NCBI GenBank assembly: GCA_009741485.1
Contig: CM019230.1
Location: forward strand, 12,093,023-12,157,022
Reading direction: 5' to 3'
DNA length: 64,000 nucleotides
Origin: Malurus cyaneus samueli
Lineage: Eukaryota; Chordata; Aves; Passeriformes; Maluridae
Shown: piece by piece, positions 37,630-64,000 of the stretch
How the letters are laid out: each line of letters begins with the position of its first letter
Position numbering within the stretch: position 1 is the first letter of the stretch
Position numbers and translations under genes: made by a program
Notes under the pieces: model-generated
Seen by the model: the letters and a program-made list of their open reading frames with translations, nothing else
Databases searched by the model: none
What the model was told of the DNA's origin: nothing

Positions 37630-38275
37630 CTAATAATTTAAAACAAGTGCAAAGCCCTGAACCTGGAGAGGAAAAACCCCAGGCACCAATATATGCTGGG
37701 CACTGACCAGATGAAAAGCAGCTTTGTGAAAAAAGAGAACCTGGAGGTTCTGGGGAACACACAGTTGAACATGAGCCAACAATGTGTCCTTTCTGTGAAG
37801 AAGGTGAGTGGTGTCTGCATGAGGAGGAGTTTTGCAGCTGATAGAGGGAGGTGATCCTTGCCCTTAAGGCAGCACTGAAGCAACATGTGGAGTGGTGTCC
37901 AGTGCTGAGCTCACCACTGTAAGAGATACAGAGCTACTGGAGAGGGTCAAGAAAAGGGCCAACAAGATGAATTAGAGACCTGGAGCATTTCTCCCATAAG
38001 GGAGGTTTGAATGAGCTGAGTCTGTTCAGCCTGGAGAAGAGAATGATCGCATGCATCTCATCCATGGATATAAATATCTGAAGGTGCACAGAGGATGGAA
38101 GCAGTGGAGCCCAGTGACAAGGCAAGAGGCAATGGGAACAGTTTGACACACAGGAGGTTCCCTGTGAAAATCTAGAAAGGCATTTTTTCCTGTAAGGTTG
38201 ACTGAGCACTGGCACAAACTTCCCAGAGCTGTTGTGAAATATCCATCCTTGGAGATATTCAAAAGCCATCTGAAT
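37630..38275 (+). mobile_element. CR1 LINE ORF2/3' fragment
   Basis: Plus-strand CR1 landmarks occur in order: ACAAGTGCAAAGCCCTGAAC, TTGAACATGAGCCAACAATG, GAGAGGGTCAAGAAAAGGGC, CTGTTCAGCCTGGAGAAGAG and CTTGGAGATATTCAAAAGCC. Many stops and shifts break the reverse transcriptase tail. It directly precedes an oppositely oriented CR1. Confidence 0.75.
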
Positions 38276-38609
38276 TAAAGCACATTTTTCATTGCTATGT
38301 CCTGCTTCACAATCCTTTTCTGAGACTTGGACCACTTTCAGAAAAGATTTTATGTTTCTACCACTGAACTATGGGGCCCTACTGACACTGGATTCAATCC
38401 ACAAATCACTGGTGAGTGTCAATACCTGGGGACACTTGAACTCACTGACTGCTTCCTGTGCAAACCAGACCTTCCCTGGGCTGCCTGCCCAGAGCTGCCA
38501 CATCCTGCACAGCACAGCAGCAAAAACCCACAAGTGCTCTCTGAGTAGAATGGCTTTGTTGTTGGCCAAAGGCACAAAGTCACACGATCTAAGTCTAGCA
38601 CTCTCAGCT

Positions 38610-40010
38610 ACGGAATCATAGACTCACAGAATCTTTTATGTTGGAAAAGACATCCAAGATCATCAAATCCAACCTGTGGCTGATCCTCACCTTGTCACCC
38701 AGACCAGAGCACTGAGTGCCACGTCTACTCATTGCTTGGACACCTCCAGGAATGGGGACTCCACCACCTCCCTGCACAACCCCTTAAAATATTCAACCAC
38801 TCCTTCAGTGGAGAAATTCCTCCTGATGTCCACTCTGAGCCTCCCCTGGCCCAGCCTGAGGCCGTTCCCTCTCCTCCTGTCCCTGTTCCCTGGAGCAGAG
38901 CCCGACCCCCCCGGCTGTCCCCTCCTGTCAGGAGTTGTGCAGAGCCACAAGGTCCCCCCGGAGCCTCCTTTGCTCCAGGCTGAGCCCTTTCCAGCTCCCT
39001 CAGCCTCTCCTGGGGCTCCAGACCCTTTCCCAGCTCTGTTCCCTTCCCTGGACTTGCTGCAGCCTCTCAATATCTGTCTTGTTGTGAGGGGATGGAACTG
39101 GACACAAGATCCTTGGTTAGGTCAAGACTTGTGGCCTCACCACTGTCCAGCACAGAGGGACAGTCACATCCCTGGTCCTATGGACACACTATTTTTAGTA
39201 CAGCCCAGGAGCAATTGGCCTCTCTGCCCACCTGGGCTCATGTCCAGCCTCTTGTCACCAGCACCCCCAGGGCCTTTTCCAGCTTTGAGCCACCCTGCCC
39301 CAACCTGGAGCTGCAGGAGATTGGTGTCAGCCAAGGGCAGGACCTGGCACTTGGCCTGGTTGAACCTCACACCGTTGGCCTCAGCCCATGGATTGAGCCT
39401 GTCCAGATCCTCTGCAGAACCTTCCTGCTCTCCAGCAGATCAACACTCTCACTCAACTCCATGTCATCTGTGAACTTGCTGAGAGTGCCCTTGATCCCCT
39501 TACCCAGATGATTAGTAAAAATATTACACAGGACTGGGATCAACACAGAGTCCTGGGGACATGAGTAGTGACTGACCCCAGTGAGATTTAACTCCATGCC
39601 CTGCCACTCTCTGACCTGGCCCTCAGCCAGTTTCTAACCCAGCAAAGAGTGCATCCATCAGAGCTGGGAGCTGCAGCTTTCTTTGAGAGATGCTGTGGGA
39701 GATGGTGTTAAAGTCTTTGCTGAAGTCCAGGTAGACACATCCACAGCCTTTCCCTCGTACACCAGGTAGGTCACCTGGTCAATAAAGGAGATCAGGTTGT
39801 ACCTGCCTTTCCTTAATCTGTGTTGGCTGGGCCTGATCCTCCTTAGTTGTCCTGTAAGTGTTGCATGATAGCACTTAAGTTGATCTATTCCATAACATTC
39901 TCTGGCACCGATGTCAGGATGACAAGCCTGTAGCTCCCTGAATTCCCCTTCCAACCCTATTTGTGGATTGGCATCACGTTGTCCAACTTCCAGTTGTCTG
40001 GGATGTGCTT
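38610..40010 (-). mobile_element. CR1 LINE with degenerate reverse transcriptase, main part
   Basis: The 3' end at about 38610-38670 (GAATCATAGACTCACAGAATC) is intact. Reading leftward on the minus strand, pieces of the reverse transcriptase region remain: LISFIDQVTYLVYEGKAVDV (39658-40041), TLSKFTDDMELSESVDLLES (39367-39597) and MRFNQAKCQVLPLAD (39164-39370). Frameshifts and stops separate them, so the copy is dead. The element is cut at about 40010 and resumes near 40695. Confidence 0.85.
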
Positions 40011-40694
40011 GATGCAAGGGACCCATCAATTCACCTGACAATATTTTTAAAAGGGCTTACAATAGTTTACATACTCTCAGGTGGACGCATGGGAGAAATA
40101 CCAACAAGATATTCTCAAGAAGTCAAACCAACACAAAAGATTTTACTGTCAAACTCTGGAAAATCCAAGAAACTTTAGCAAAAGGTTTAGTGCAACATTC
40201 AATCAACATAAAATACTTCTCACAGCATTAATGTCGCTTATTTAACTTACAAACCTTAAGGTCATTCAGTGTTACGCAAGGATATTCCAAGAAGAGGGAA
40301 TTAGAAGAAGAAAGAGGAAGACAGAAAAGAAATAGAAAAGCACACAGATAGGTGGGTTCCAGTGCTCAGATGTTCAGATGGGACTTCCATGTGTAAGGTA
40401 GGAGCTAGATAATGGGATTGCCTGATGTTTGGCCTTAAATACCACTTGGTCTTCTTGGGCTTTTTCCCCAGGTGAGACTTCTGGTCATTTGGCCACTCAG
40501 GACCTGGGTTAGGGCTCCAGGTGTGGAGGATTGCCTCTGGTGTGCCCATGATTGGCAGCTCAGCCAGGCTGGGATAACAGCTCTGGGTGGGGTGGGGCAT
40601 GGGGAGGGGCACTGCCATGCCAGGGCAAGCAAGGCCTTACCTGCCTTTCCCCCATACATGTGTATTCCAAAATACCTCAAGACATTGATATTTT
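40011..40694. mobile_element. Unclassified 0.7 kb insertion within CR1
   Basis: CR1 sequence collinear on both sides is interrupted here by about 680 bp of unrelated DNA. I see no ORF of note and no clear TG...CA ends; ATATTTT near 40043 and near 40690 could be a short target duplication. An LTR or other non-autonomous element is possible. The boundaries are approximate. Confidence 0.4.
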
Positions 40695-40970
40695 CAGTCT
40701 CTCACACTTGGTTAGCCAGGATTGATGATAAATGATGGAGAGTGGCTGGGCAATTTCTTCAGACCATTCACTGAATGGCTTCAGGTGAATCCTGTCTGGC
40801 CCCATAGACTTCTGAGTGTCTAAGCTCAGCAGGTCACTAATTCCTTCCGGATCACAGGGAGTCCATTCTGCTCCCTATCCCTGACTAACAGCATCAGGGG
40901 CTAGTTGCCCTGAGGATAACCACTCTTTCTGTTGATGACTGAGGCAAAGAAGGCGTTAAGTACTCAGTCT
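40695..40970 (-). mobile_element. CR1 LINE, continuation after the insertion
   Basis: The sequence resumes with CR1 landmarks GTTAGCCAGGATTGATGATA, CTGTCTGGCCCCATAGACTT, CTGAGGATAACCACTCTTTC and GAGGCAAAGAAGGCGTTAAG. These occupy the region just 5' of the left half in an intact CR1, in the same antisense orientation. Confidence 0.75.
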
Positions 40971-41299
40971 AAATCTGACAGGATTTAAATCAGCTCACAT
41001 GACTGGGCTCATTCCTAAAACAAGACGAGTCTTTCTCCAGCACTACCAGCAAATCCCCTTCCCCCTATCCATCATCACTGTACAGGCATGTCTGCCACCC
41101 ACTGTGCTCTGGTGTACCCGTGGTGTGTTAGACTGTCTAAGTCTGGAAGATATTTGTGATGAAATGGAAGTGTTGGACTGATGATGTATCAGGTAGAGAG
41201 CATCTGGGAATGGATGCAGACATGATGTGTTTGTGCATATGTCCAATTATTTGTAAAGGTATGACTGCATGGAGAATTTTTCTATCGTTTGTAGGTAGA

Positions 41300-41365
41300 T
41301 GTGCTGGTTTCAGCTGGAAAGAATTTCAAATCAGAATTATCCTTCCTAGGGTTACAGGTATTGGT
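41300..41365 (+). mobile_element. Possible ERV LTR 5' end fragment
   Basis: The sequence begins TGTGCTGGTTTCAGCTGGAA and continues with AATT and TTCCTAGGG blocks that resemble the 5' end of avian ERVL-type LTRs as I recall them. The 3' limit is not visible. It lies about 0.8 kb 5' of the gene B promoter. Confidence 0.35.
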
Positions 41366-42132
41366 TAAGGATAAGTTAAGCAATAATGGGATAATAGGGA
41401 TAGTGCCGGTGAGCAAGCATCTCTTGCTCACTAGCACTATCCTGCAGATCAGAAGTCTCAGTAGGTATAACCCCTCACAAGGTTCACAAGAACAGTTTTT
41501 AGAACATCTCCCACTTACTTGCAATTTGAAGTGTGTATGAAAAGGCACACATACTCATGCCTCTGTATGTGTGTGAGAGTGCACACTCTTCCTGATAACC
41601 CCAAAGCTGCCTCACATCTGTCAGAGGCATCAGCTTAAAAACCCAGGTAAAACCCAGCCTCTCCCTGCTGCAGTGTTTTGCTGACCACCCTGCTGTGCTT
41701 GTCACCCTCCTCACATCTTATACATCTGCCCTTCTGCTTCAGGGTTCAACCAACAAAACTGCCAAAAGCTTTTAATAATTCTAATTTATCTTTTAACATC
41801 CTGTTTTATCTATTGTACTGGTGAGATAGTTGCAGCATTGACATACCAAGCAATCCATCCCAGGTCGTGCTGTGAGTCGGTGGGAAAGGCAGCAATAGAA
41901 TCCATAAACCCTGAATCCAAGTTCTTTAAGTGCTTTGACTAGTCCAGATTCTCTCCTTAACACCCTTGAGAGATTGTTTATAGGAGATGTATTCATATAG
42001 CTACTAAGACATCAAAATTTTCTAATTATATCTAGTCATGTCAAATGACAATTATGCCCTTAGTTCAGTTTGCCAGACAATGCTTCACCAAAGAGTGTTT
42101 GCCAAAATATTTTTGACCGAAGAAAGAGCAGG

Positions 42133-42166
42133 CATCTGTAGCATCTGCAGATGAGATGGTATAAAA
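42133..42166 (+). promoter_or_regulatory. Fast MYH core promoter: three E-boxes and TATA box
   Basis: TATAAAA lies at 42160-42166. Immediately 5' are three E-boxes: CATCTG (42133-42138), CATCTG (42142-42147) and CAGATG (42148-42153). A near-MEF2 site, CTAATTATAT (one base off YTAWWWWTAR), lies at 42022-42031. This architecture fits MyoD/MEF2 control of a skeletal muscle gene. A short first exon ending at a consensus donor follows 30-45 bp downstream, supporting a start near 42190. Confidence 0.75.
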
Positions 42167-42189
42167 CGTCCCTGCAACACGTCTGCCCT

Positions 42190-42448
42190 GGCTCCACAGA
42201 AAGCTTCAAGGTAAGAGTATGGGGTCTGCAGACTGGCAGGAAGGGGATGGCAGCCTAATGTGCCACAACATTCCTGCTGCCTCTGGTGCTCATGTCCAGG
42301 AGGGGACTCCATTATAAATCTGTTTCCAAGGCACCTGCATGTTTTCACTCTTGGTTTCTGTGCAGCAGCAATTCTGGAACTGCAATTTCTGTTTTACTGA
42401 AACTGATCAGCTGCCAGCCCACAAGCCACACATCTGGTGTCACGAGAG
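42190..42448 (+). other. Fast MYH 5' UTR exons 1 and 2
   Basis: Exon 1 runs from about 42190 to 42210, ending AAGCTTCAAG before GTAAGAGTA. Exon 2 is 42366-42448, between TTTCTGTGCAG and GTAAGAAC. Neither exon contains an ATG. The leader continues in exon 3 from 43682, after TTTCTCCTCAG. Intron 2 (42449-43681) is AT-rich and holds two tiny tandem duplications. Confidence 0.75.
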
Positions 42449-43390
42449 GTAAGAACGTAATTTACTAATTCTTAGGGGACAGAAACAGATCCTTTTGGGT
42501 GGGGTGTCAGGAAGGCTCACTCGTTCACCTATGTGCAAAACTGGTGGGGTTGTAGTAGAAAGTGGTGGAGGTGCTGCATTTGAAGCCTTTGCCCACTGAT
42601 GATAGAGCAGAAAATCCCCATGGGGACATGCTTCACTTGTGCTTAACTGACCCTATGTAAATCAAGGTGGGCTGCCTTCCCATCTTTGTTATGGCTGGAG
42701 GAGAACGTGACCAGATGAGCATAGCAGGAAATAAGCAAAATCCAATATTCTACCTAAGAATATATTAATTATTAAAATATATGAACATACAGACCTTCTA
42801 ACCATCTTTGTAAACTGACATAATACTTTACTTTCTTAGATACACATTTTCTTACTCAAGACAAAAAAAAATTATTTTATCTAATGAATAAAGAGGGAAT
42901 AAATTTTACTGATGTAGCTAGAAAATTTTCAAGTGCAGTTGGCTAAATTTAGTACTTACCTGTTTAGTAAACCATTTGAAGAAATATTTTTTATCTTCAA
43001 CTTCTGAGAATTCCTGTGTTCCTAGATTTTTTCAGTAAGTATTTATTTGGGACCTTATACAGCCCTGGAAATTCCAATTTCAGTGCTTGACTTTTATTTC
43101 ATCTAAGTCAGAACTTTGGGGCTGGAGTTATCTAGACATTGTAGTGAACAGTGACAAATGCAATAGAGCAAATTAAATTGTGGCAGAATATTAAAAGGTC
43201 ACAAAGCCTGCACTTCTTTTTTTTTCAGCTGACAACTTCATTAGCAAAGTTCATTAATTACCGACTACCTTTCACTGCCATTTAATAAGCAAATGTCCCA
43301 CAGATTGTTTTCCAAGACTGTGGGTACCTACACTACAGTTTTTCAGCAGTTTTATTTCATTGTTCATGCTTTTAACAAATCCTTTTATTT

Positions 43391-43546
43391 CCATTCCTAA
43401 CACTGTCCATTCCTAACACTGTGAACTTGTTCAACAAATTCACTCTTGTCTTACAGGCACAGTATTCTTAAAGCACCAAATCCACAGTTCTGAAAAGGTC
43501 GTTAATGAATGTTTGAAGACCTAAACTACCTAAACTACCTAAACTA
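43391..43546. repeat. Two short tandem duplications in fast MYH intron 2
   Basis: CCATTCCTAACACTGT is perfectly duplicated at 43391-43422, and the 9-mer CCTAAACTA occurs three times in tandem at 43520-43546. Confidence 0.9.
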
Positions 43547-43681
43547 TTCCATGATAGCCACTTGTTTTCTAAGTTGACATTAAGTTAAGTTTCTGGTTAT
43601 CTCATGTTACAATACTCAGAGTATGAAGAGACACCAAGGCACAGGATATAAAATAATCAGTACCATATTGTTTCTCCTCAG

Positions 43682-60604
<16,923 letters not shown>

Positions 60605-60730
60605 GAATGTCATGAGGCAGCAAAGTGACCTGAGGGCTGCACAAAATGTGGGCCTCTCGGTCGCTTTCCTTCTGCAATGAGTCTTTGTACCCACCCCAGT
60701 GTCTAGTGAATAAAGACTGTAGTAGACCCT
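60605..60730 (+). terminator. Fast MYH 3' UTR and poly(A) signal
   Basis: AATAAA at 60709-60714 lies 104 bp after the stop, giving the short 3' UTR typical of sarcomeric MYH genes. Cleavage is expected near 60730, where T/G-containing sequence follows. Confidence 0.8.
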
Positions 60731-63700
60731 CTGCATACACACTATGACCAGCCCCTTTTCTGGGTTTTGTTTTCCTTGGGCGATTGCACTTCAGAGCAAG
60801 AAGAGAGAAGCTGAAGCTTCTTCCCACAGGAGAGTCAAGAGAGGGTGATCCTTTTCCTTTTTCCTTTCCCTACTCTTGTTCCTGATGCTGTCCCTCACAA
60901 ACTCTAAATATCAATCTCTGAGTAAGTCATCAGAAGCTGCAGTGCACTGCAGCGTGAAGGACTGACAGTTCCTTGACGGAGACCATTTTAGTCACAAAGA
61001 GCACTGTTACAACACCCCAACAGTGTCCTACATTGTGCCATCTCACATGTACACTTCCTCAGCTGCTGCCACCACCTGCTGCCAGTTTCTCTCGAGTGGG
61101 CAAACAGCTGAGCTGCCTGGGCCCACATGCTGGAAGGACTCTCAGGACTGTCCCTTGGCACCTAGCTCTAACACACCCCTTCAGCAGCCAAAGTCAGCCT
61201 CATCACCCCTTGCACTGGGGATTGCACGTGGTCTCTGGGGCAGGATAAAAGAAAATGTATTGGTGTATGCCTCCATTCCTTCCTCCATTCCTGTAATTCT
61301 CTAGTGGCTGATGTACAGGCTAAAGACAACATATTTTGGGGAAGAAAGGAAGGGGATAGGGGAAGAGGGGACCCTGACTGGAACAGCAGAGGCACAGTGA
61401 ACAGCTCTGTCAGCCATCACAAGTGCATTGAGGCATTAAGCCTTTTCTCAAGGCTGGGTGAAAGGCACAGGGACAGTGACAAGGTATGCTAAAGACAAGC
61501 TCACAAATGTCTACCTAAGCTGATGTTTTCCTAGAACTGACAGCTCTTGGCTTCAAAGTAACTTCTATCCCTTATTTTCAGGTTTGAAGGATTTCCCCAG
61601 AAACCTCAAAGGCCATGGGCTCTGTGTATACACTGAGTCCAACAGGTTAGTGCTAACTGAGAGCTATGAAGTTAATTTGGAAATCCTTTCAGCAATATCA
61701 GCCCATGAAATTGCACCCAGTGTTGCAGCTCTGTCCCTTTCTGAAGCTCTCACTGTCAGTCACCCCAGATGAATCCAGGCTGTAGAAGTCCTTGACACAG
61801 ACCAATGTGGTGTAAATGAGAAACACATCAGCAGTAACTGGGAGTGAAGTACAGTTGGCATTGAAAGGAAACAAGAAGCAGACAGGAGCAGGGGTCAGTG
61901 TGTAAAGATTGTGTCAATCCTCAACTTTCTACCACTGTCAGCTGTAGAAGTGCTGGTATTCAGAAGCAGAGCATTGAACCTAATGGGATCACAATGTTTT
62001 CAAGGGAAAGCTTGTCAGTGGAGTTCCTTGGGGTGACGGGAAGTGATAAGGATTGGCACTTTCTGCTTGGTCTAGGCTTGCAGAAGTCACTGCCAGAGAC
62101 TTTTGCATCCGTACAGATGCTCATGCTGCTGGGAAGTTGAAACCGACCATTCTGTCATTTGCTAAACCCACGACAGTGATATCCAGAGGGCTCTCAGCTT
62201 ACCTGACTCTCAAGTGCAGCCTCAGCAGCACACCAGCTCTTCCCTGGAAGTCAAGCCTGATTCCAGTGTCACTAGGGAGCGTTGATGAGCAGAACCTGTC
62301 AGAGTTGTCTGCAGAGAGCGATGGGAGATGGTTCTTTAGGAGCAGACCGCTGCTTTCAATCACAGACTCTAAGAAAGCCACCCAATGCCTTGCAGGGATT
62401 CCAGACTAGTTGTACCTTCTCATGATGCTGCACAACTTTTCCCAATGTCTCCTTAGCAGACTTCTAACCTCCTCCTCCTCCCCTGCATCCTTTCTCCTTG
62501 CCTTACATTGTGCATTGGCCTGTCACTACAGCCAGAGCCTCTTGGCATGAACCTTTCCCTGTGCAAACTCGCCTAGGAGCTGACTGCTCCTCTTGGGAGC
62601 AGTCACACTTGCAGGCAGCTCCATCACCCATCCCAGGTGGGTCTGGGTAGACTCTTGATGGTACACTCAATCTGTGAATATCCCTGTTAGCTGTAATGGC
62701 TGGTACAGGCGTTAACTTCAGAGACTCAGGCTGAGGTGCACACCCTCAGGCAGGGCCTGCCCTGAGCATGGCTGGGCACTGCTGATAGCAGGGACCCTGC
62801 ACCCCCAGCAAACTCTCACCTCCCACTCTCCAAGGCCACACCAAATTCCCCCTCAACCTTCACAAGAGCCATTGCTAGAGGAGGGGAAAAGGCTGCAGAG
62901 AACTCTGGAGGAGGCCCATGCCAGGAGGATCAGCCCATCACGTGTCTCCTCTCATCCTCAATGTCAAAGGCCCAAAATAGCTCTGCTCTCCTAAGACTTC
63001 TGTGCGGGGTCGTGCCTGTTTGTGGGGAGGATTGGCTTCCACTAATAGCGCCTGAAGACATTCCTGGGCGGGTAGGCTGCCTTCTATGTGGCAGTGCAGC
63101 GTGCTGCCCTGGAGGAGCTGGACACGTGTGCTGTGTCCCAAGACAGCAGCTGCTATTCTTACCCCACAGAGACCTGCTGTGGCACAGCTCCATTCCCAGC
63201 TGAAAGGTCAAACAGCAGAATGGCCGCGTGAGCTGCCTCCCCTGCTCAAGCGCGAATCCAGAGTGTTCCCCTTATGGGACCCCGGATATACATCGCCAGT
63301 CAGCCTGTGCCAGCCCGGCCGGGGCTGTGGCCATTCCCTCCTGGGATGTGCTGTCCCCATGGGTGAACAGCAGCTAACTGTCCAAGGTACTTCAGCAGTC
63401 AGCCAGAGCTCCTTGGGGTGGATGAGGATCTCTCTCTCTGTAAACCCAAACAAATGGAAAAGGCTGGGCTGCAGCCTCTGAAGGTGCAGCATTTTACACT
63501 GTGTCCTGGGTCCCTGTGTGGTGAGGTATGAGGGCAGAGGCGACTGCTTCTACGGTGCAGCAGCGCTGCTGGGCCGCCATGTCCTTTGCTCAAGCTGTAC
63601 TTGCACTGCACTCGCTGAGTGAAGGCTGTAGGTGCCATATACCAAGAGACCCCTCAAGGGTTTTGGGAGTATCAGGGGGTGCAGGAGAAGCCCTGCTGCT

Positions 63701-64000
63701 GGCTGGGGGCTCTGACATATCAATGTGAGGCCCAGCGCTAGACTGCACCTTGACTCTCCATGCCCTGTGTAGAGTCACAGAGAAGCCACATCCTGCGGGG
63801 TTACAAGTCAACCAGGGATCAGGCAGGGACACGCAGCCCAGAGACAGTGGGATTGGCGCCTGTGCCTTTCCCTCAGGCCTTGGGTGTTGTCTGATTGGCA
63901 CTAGGTGTCCATCAGCTCTTCTCCTTAGCTTGGGCCTGCTGCCTGACACTGAAAGGCAAAGTCCTTTGGGCGATCTGGCAGGAAGGCCGAGGGCATGTTC
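60731..64000. other. Downstream flank of the fast MYH gene
   Basis: Apart from the repeated element at 62725-63452, I see no gene, tRNA or clear transposon in this stretch. Sequence from 63453 to the window end is GC-richer and unexplained. The next MYH gene of the cluster may lie beyond the window. Confidence 0.6.
62725..63452. repeat. Intergenic element, copy 2 (paralogue at 29349-30073)
   Basis: This copy starts about 2.0 kb after the gene B poly(A) signal; copy 1 starts about 3.5 kb after that of MYH3. The core E-boxes are kept at 63123 (CACGTG), 63147 and 63197 (CAGCTG). Differences concentrate in the edges: small deletions near 62790-62830 and indels near 63225-63400. See copy 1 for interpretation. 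Confidence 0.8.

Larger units (their letters stand above)
25816..42129. other. Intergenic region between MYH3 and the fast MYH gene
   Basis: I see no protein-coding or structural RNA gene in these 16 kb. It holds a 0.7 kb element repeated after gene B (29349-30073), CR1 fragments at 33485-33560, 34225-34745, 37630-38275 and 38610-40970, an unclassified insertion inside the last CR1, and a possible LTR end at 41300. The stretches 25816-29348, 30074-33484 and 34746-37629 contain nothing I recognise. In mouse, as I recall, the interval between Myh3 and Myh2 contains a super-enhancer for the fast Myh genes, so regulatory DNA is plausible here. Confidence 0.7.

Noticed and set aside
38676..39473. 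Long plus-strand reading frame of 265 codons
   Set aside because: It is the complementary strand of a CR1 LINE; the proline/serine-rich translation is typical of reversed CR1.
43645..43654. TATA-like sequence (GATATAAAAT) just before fast MYH exon 3
   Set aside because: It lies in intron 2, downstream of a TATA with E-boxes and two well-spliced leader exons; an internal promoter has no further support.

Overview
The window is vertebrate nuclear DNA from a bird, probably a passerine. The bird call rests on about ten CR1 LINE fragments and on LTR ends that look like avian/passerine endogenous retroviruses. Multi-exon genes with GT-AG introns, TATA promoters and AATAAA poly(A) signals rule out a prokaryote. 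I could not run a search, so the species is not determined.

Two sarcomeric myosin heavy chain (MYH) genes lie head to tail on the plus strand. Gene A (about 168-25815) is embryonic myosin MYH3. I could place 39 coding exons totalling 5,826 nt, an intact 1,941-residue protein; human MYH3 has 1,940. Its last exon carries only 7 codons plus the stop (25653-25676), stranded 2.7 kb downstream by a CR1 that is itself split by an antisense solo LTR. Gene B (about 42160-60730) is a fast-type skeletal MYH with 38 coding exons totalling 5,825 nt. Every exon matches its gene A counterpart in size or family expectation except three, which together lack 4 single nucleotides (exons 8, 9 and 34). These look like sequencing/assembly indels more than a pseudogene. 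The order MYH3 followed by a fast MYH on the same strand matches the mammalian skeletal MYH cluster.

Layout: 1-548 MYH3 promoter and 5' UTR exons; 1087-22957 MYH3 exons 3-40; 22958-25652 last intron with CR1 and LTR; 25653-25815 terminal exon; 25816-42159 intergenic DNA (CR1 copies, an unclassified 0.7 kb insertion, a 0.7 kb element repeated downstream of gene B, possible LTR end); 42130-42448 gene B promoter and 5' UTR exons; 43682-60730 gene B exons 3-40; 60731-64000 flank with the second copy of the repeated element.

The most interesting signals are: (1) mosaic near-identity between the two genes, with whole exons at 97-100% nucleotide identity, third positions included, beside exons that are clearly diverged, which suggests interlocus gene conversion; (2) the duplicated, almost unchanged 0.7 kb intergenic element rich in E-boxes, one copy after each MYH gene; (3) a GC-AG intron kept at the same place in both genes; (4) the hidden terminal exon of MYH3. 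I found no undescribed biological system; what stands out is the structure and evolution of a muscle myosin cluster.
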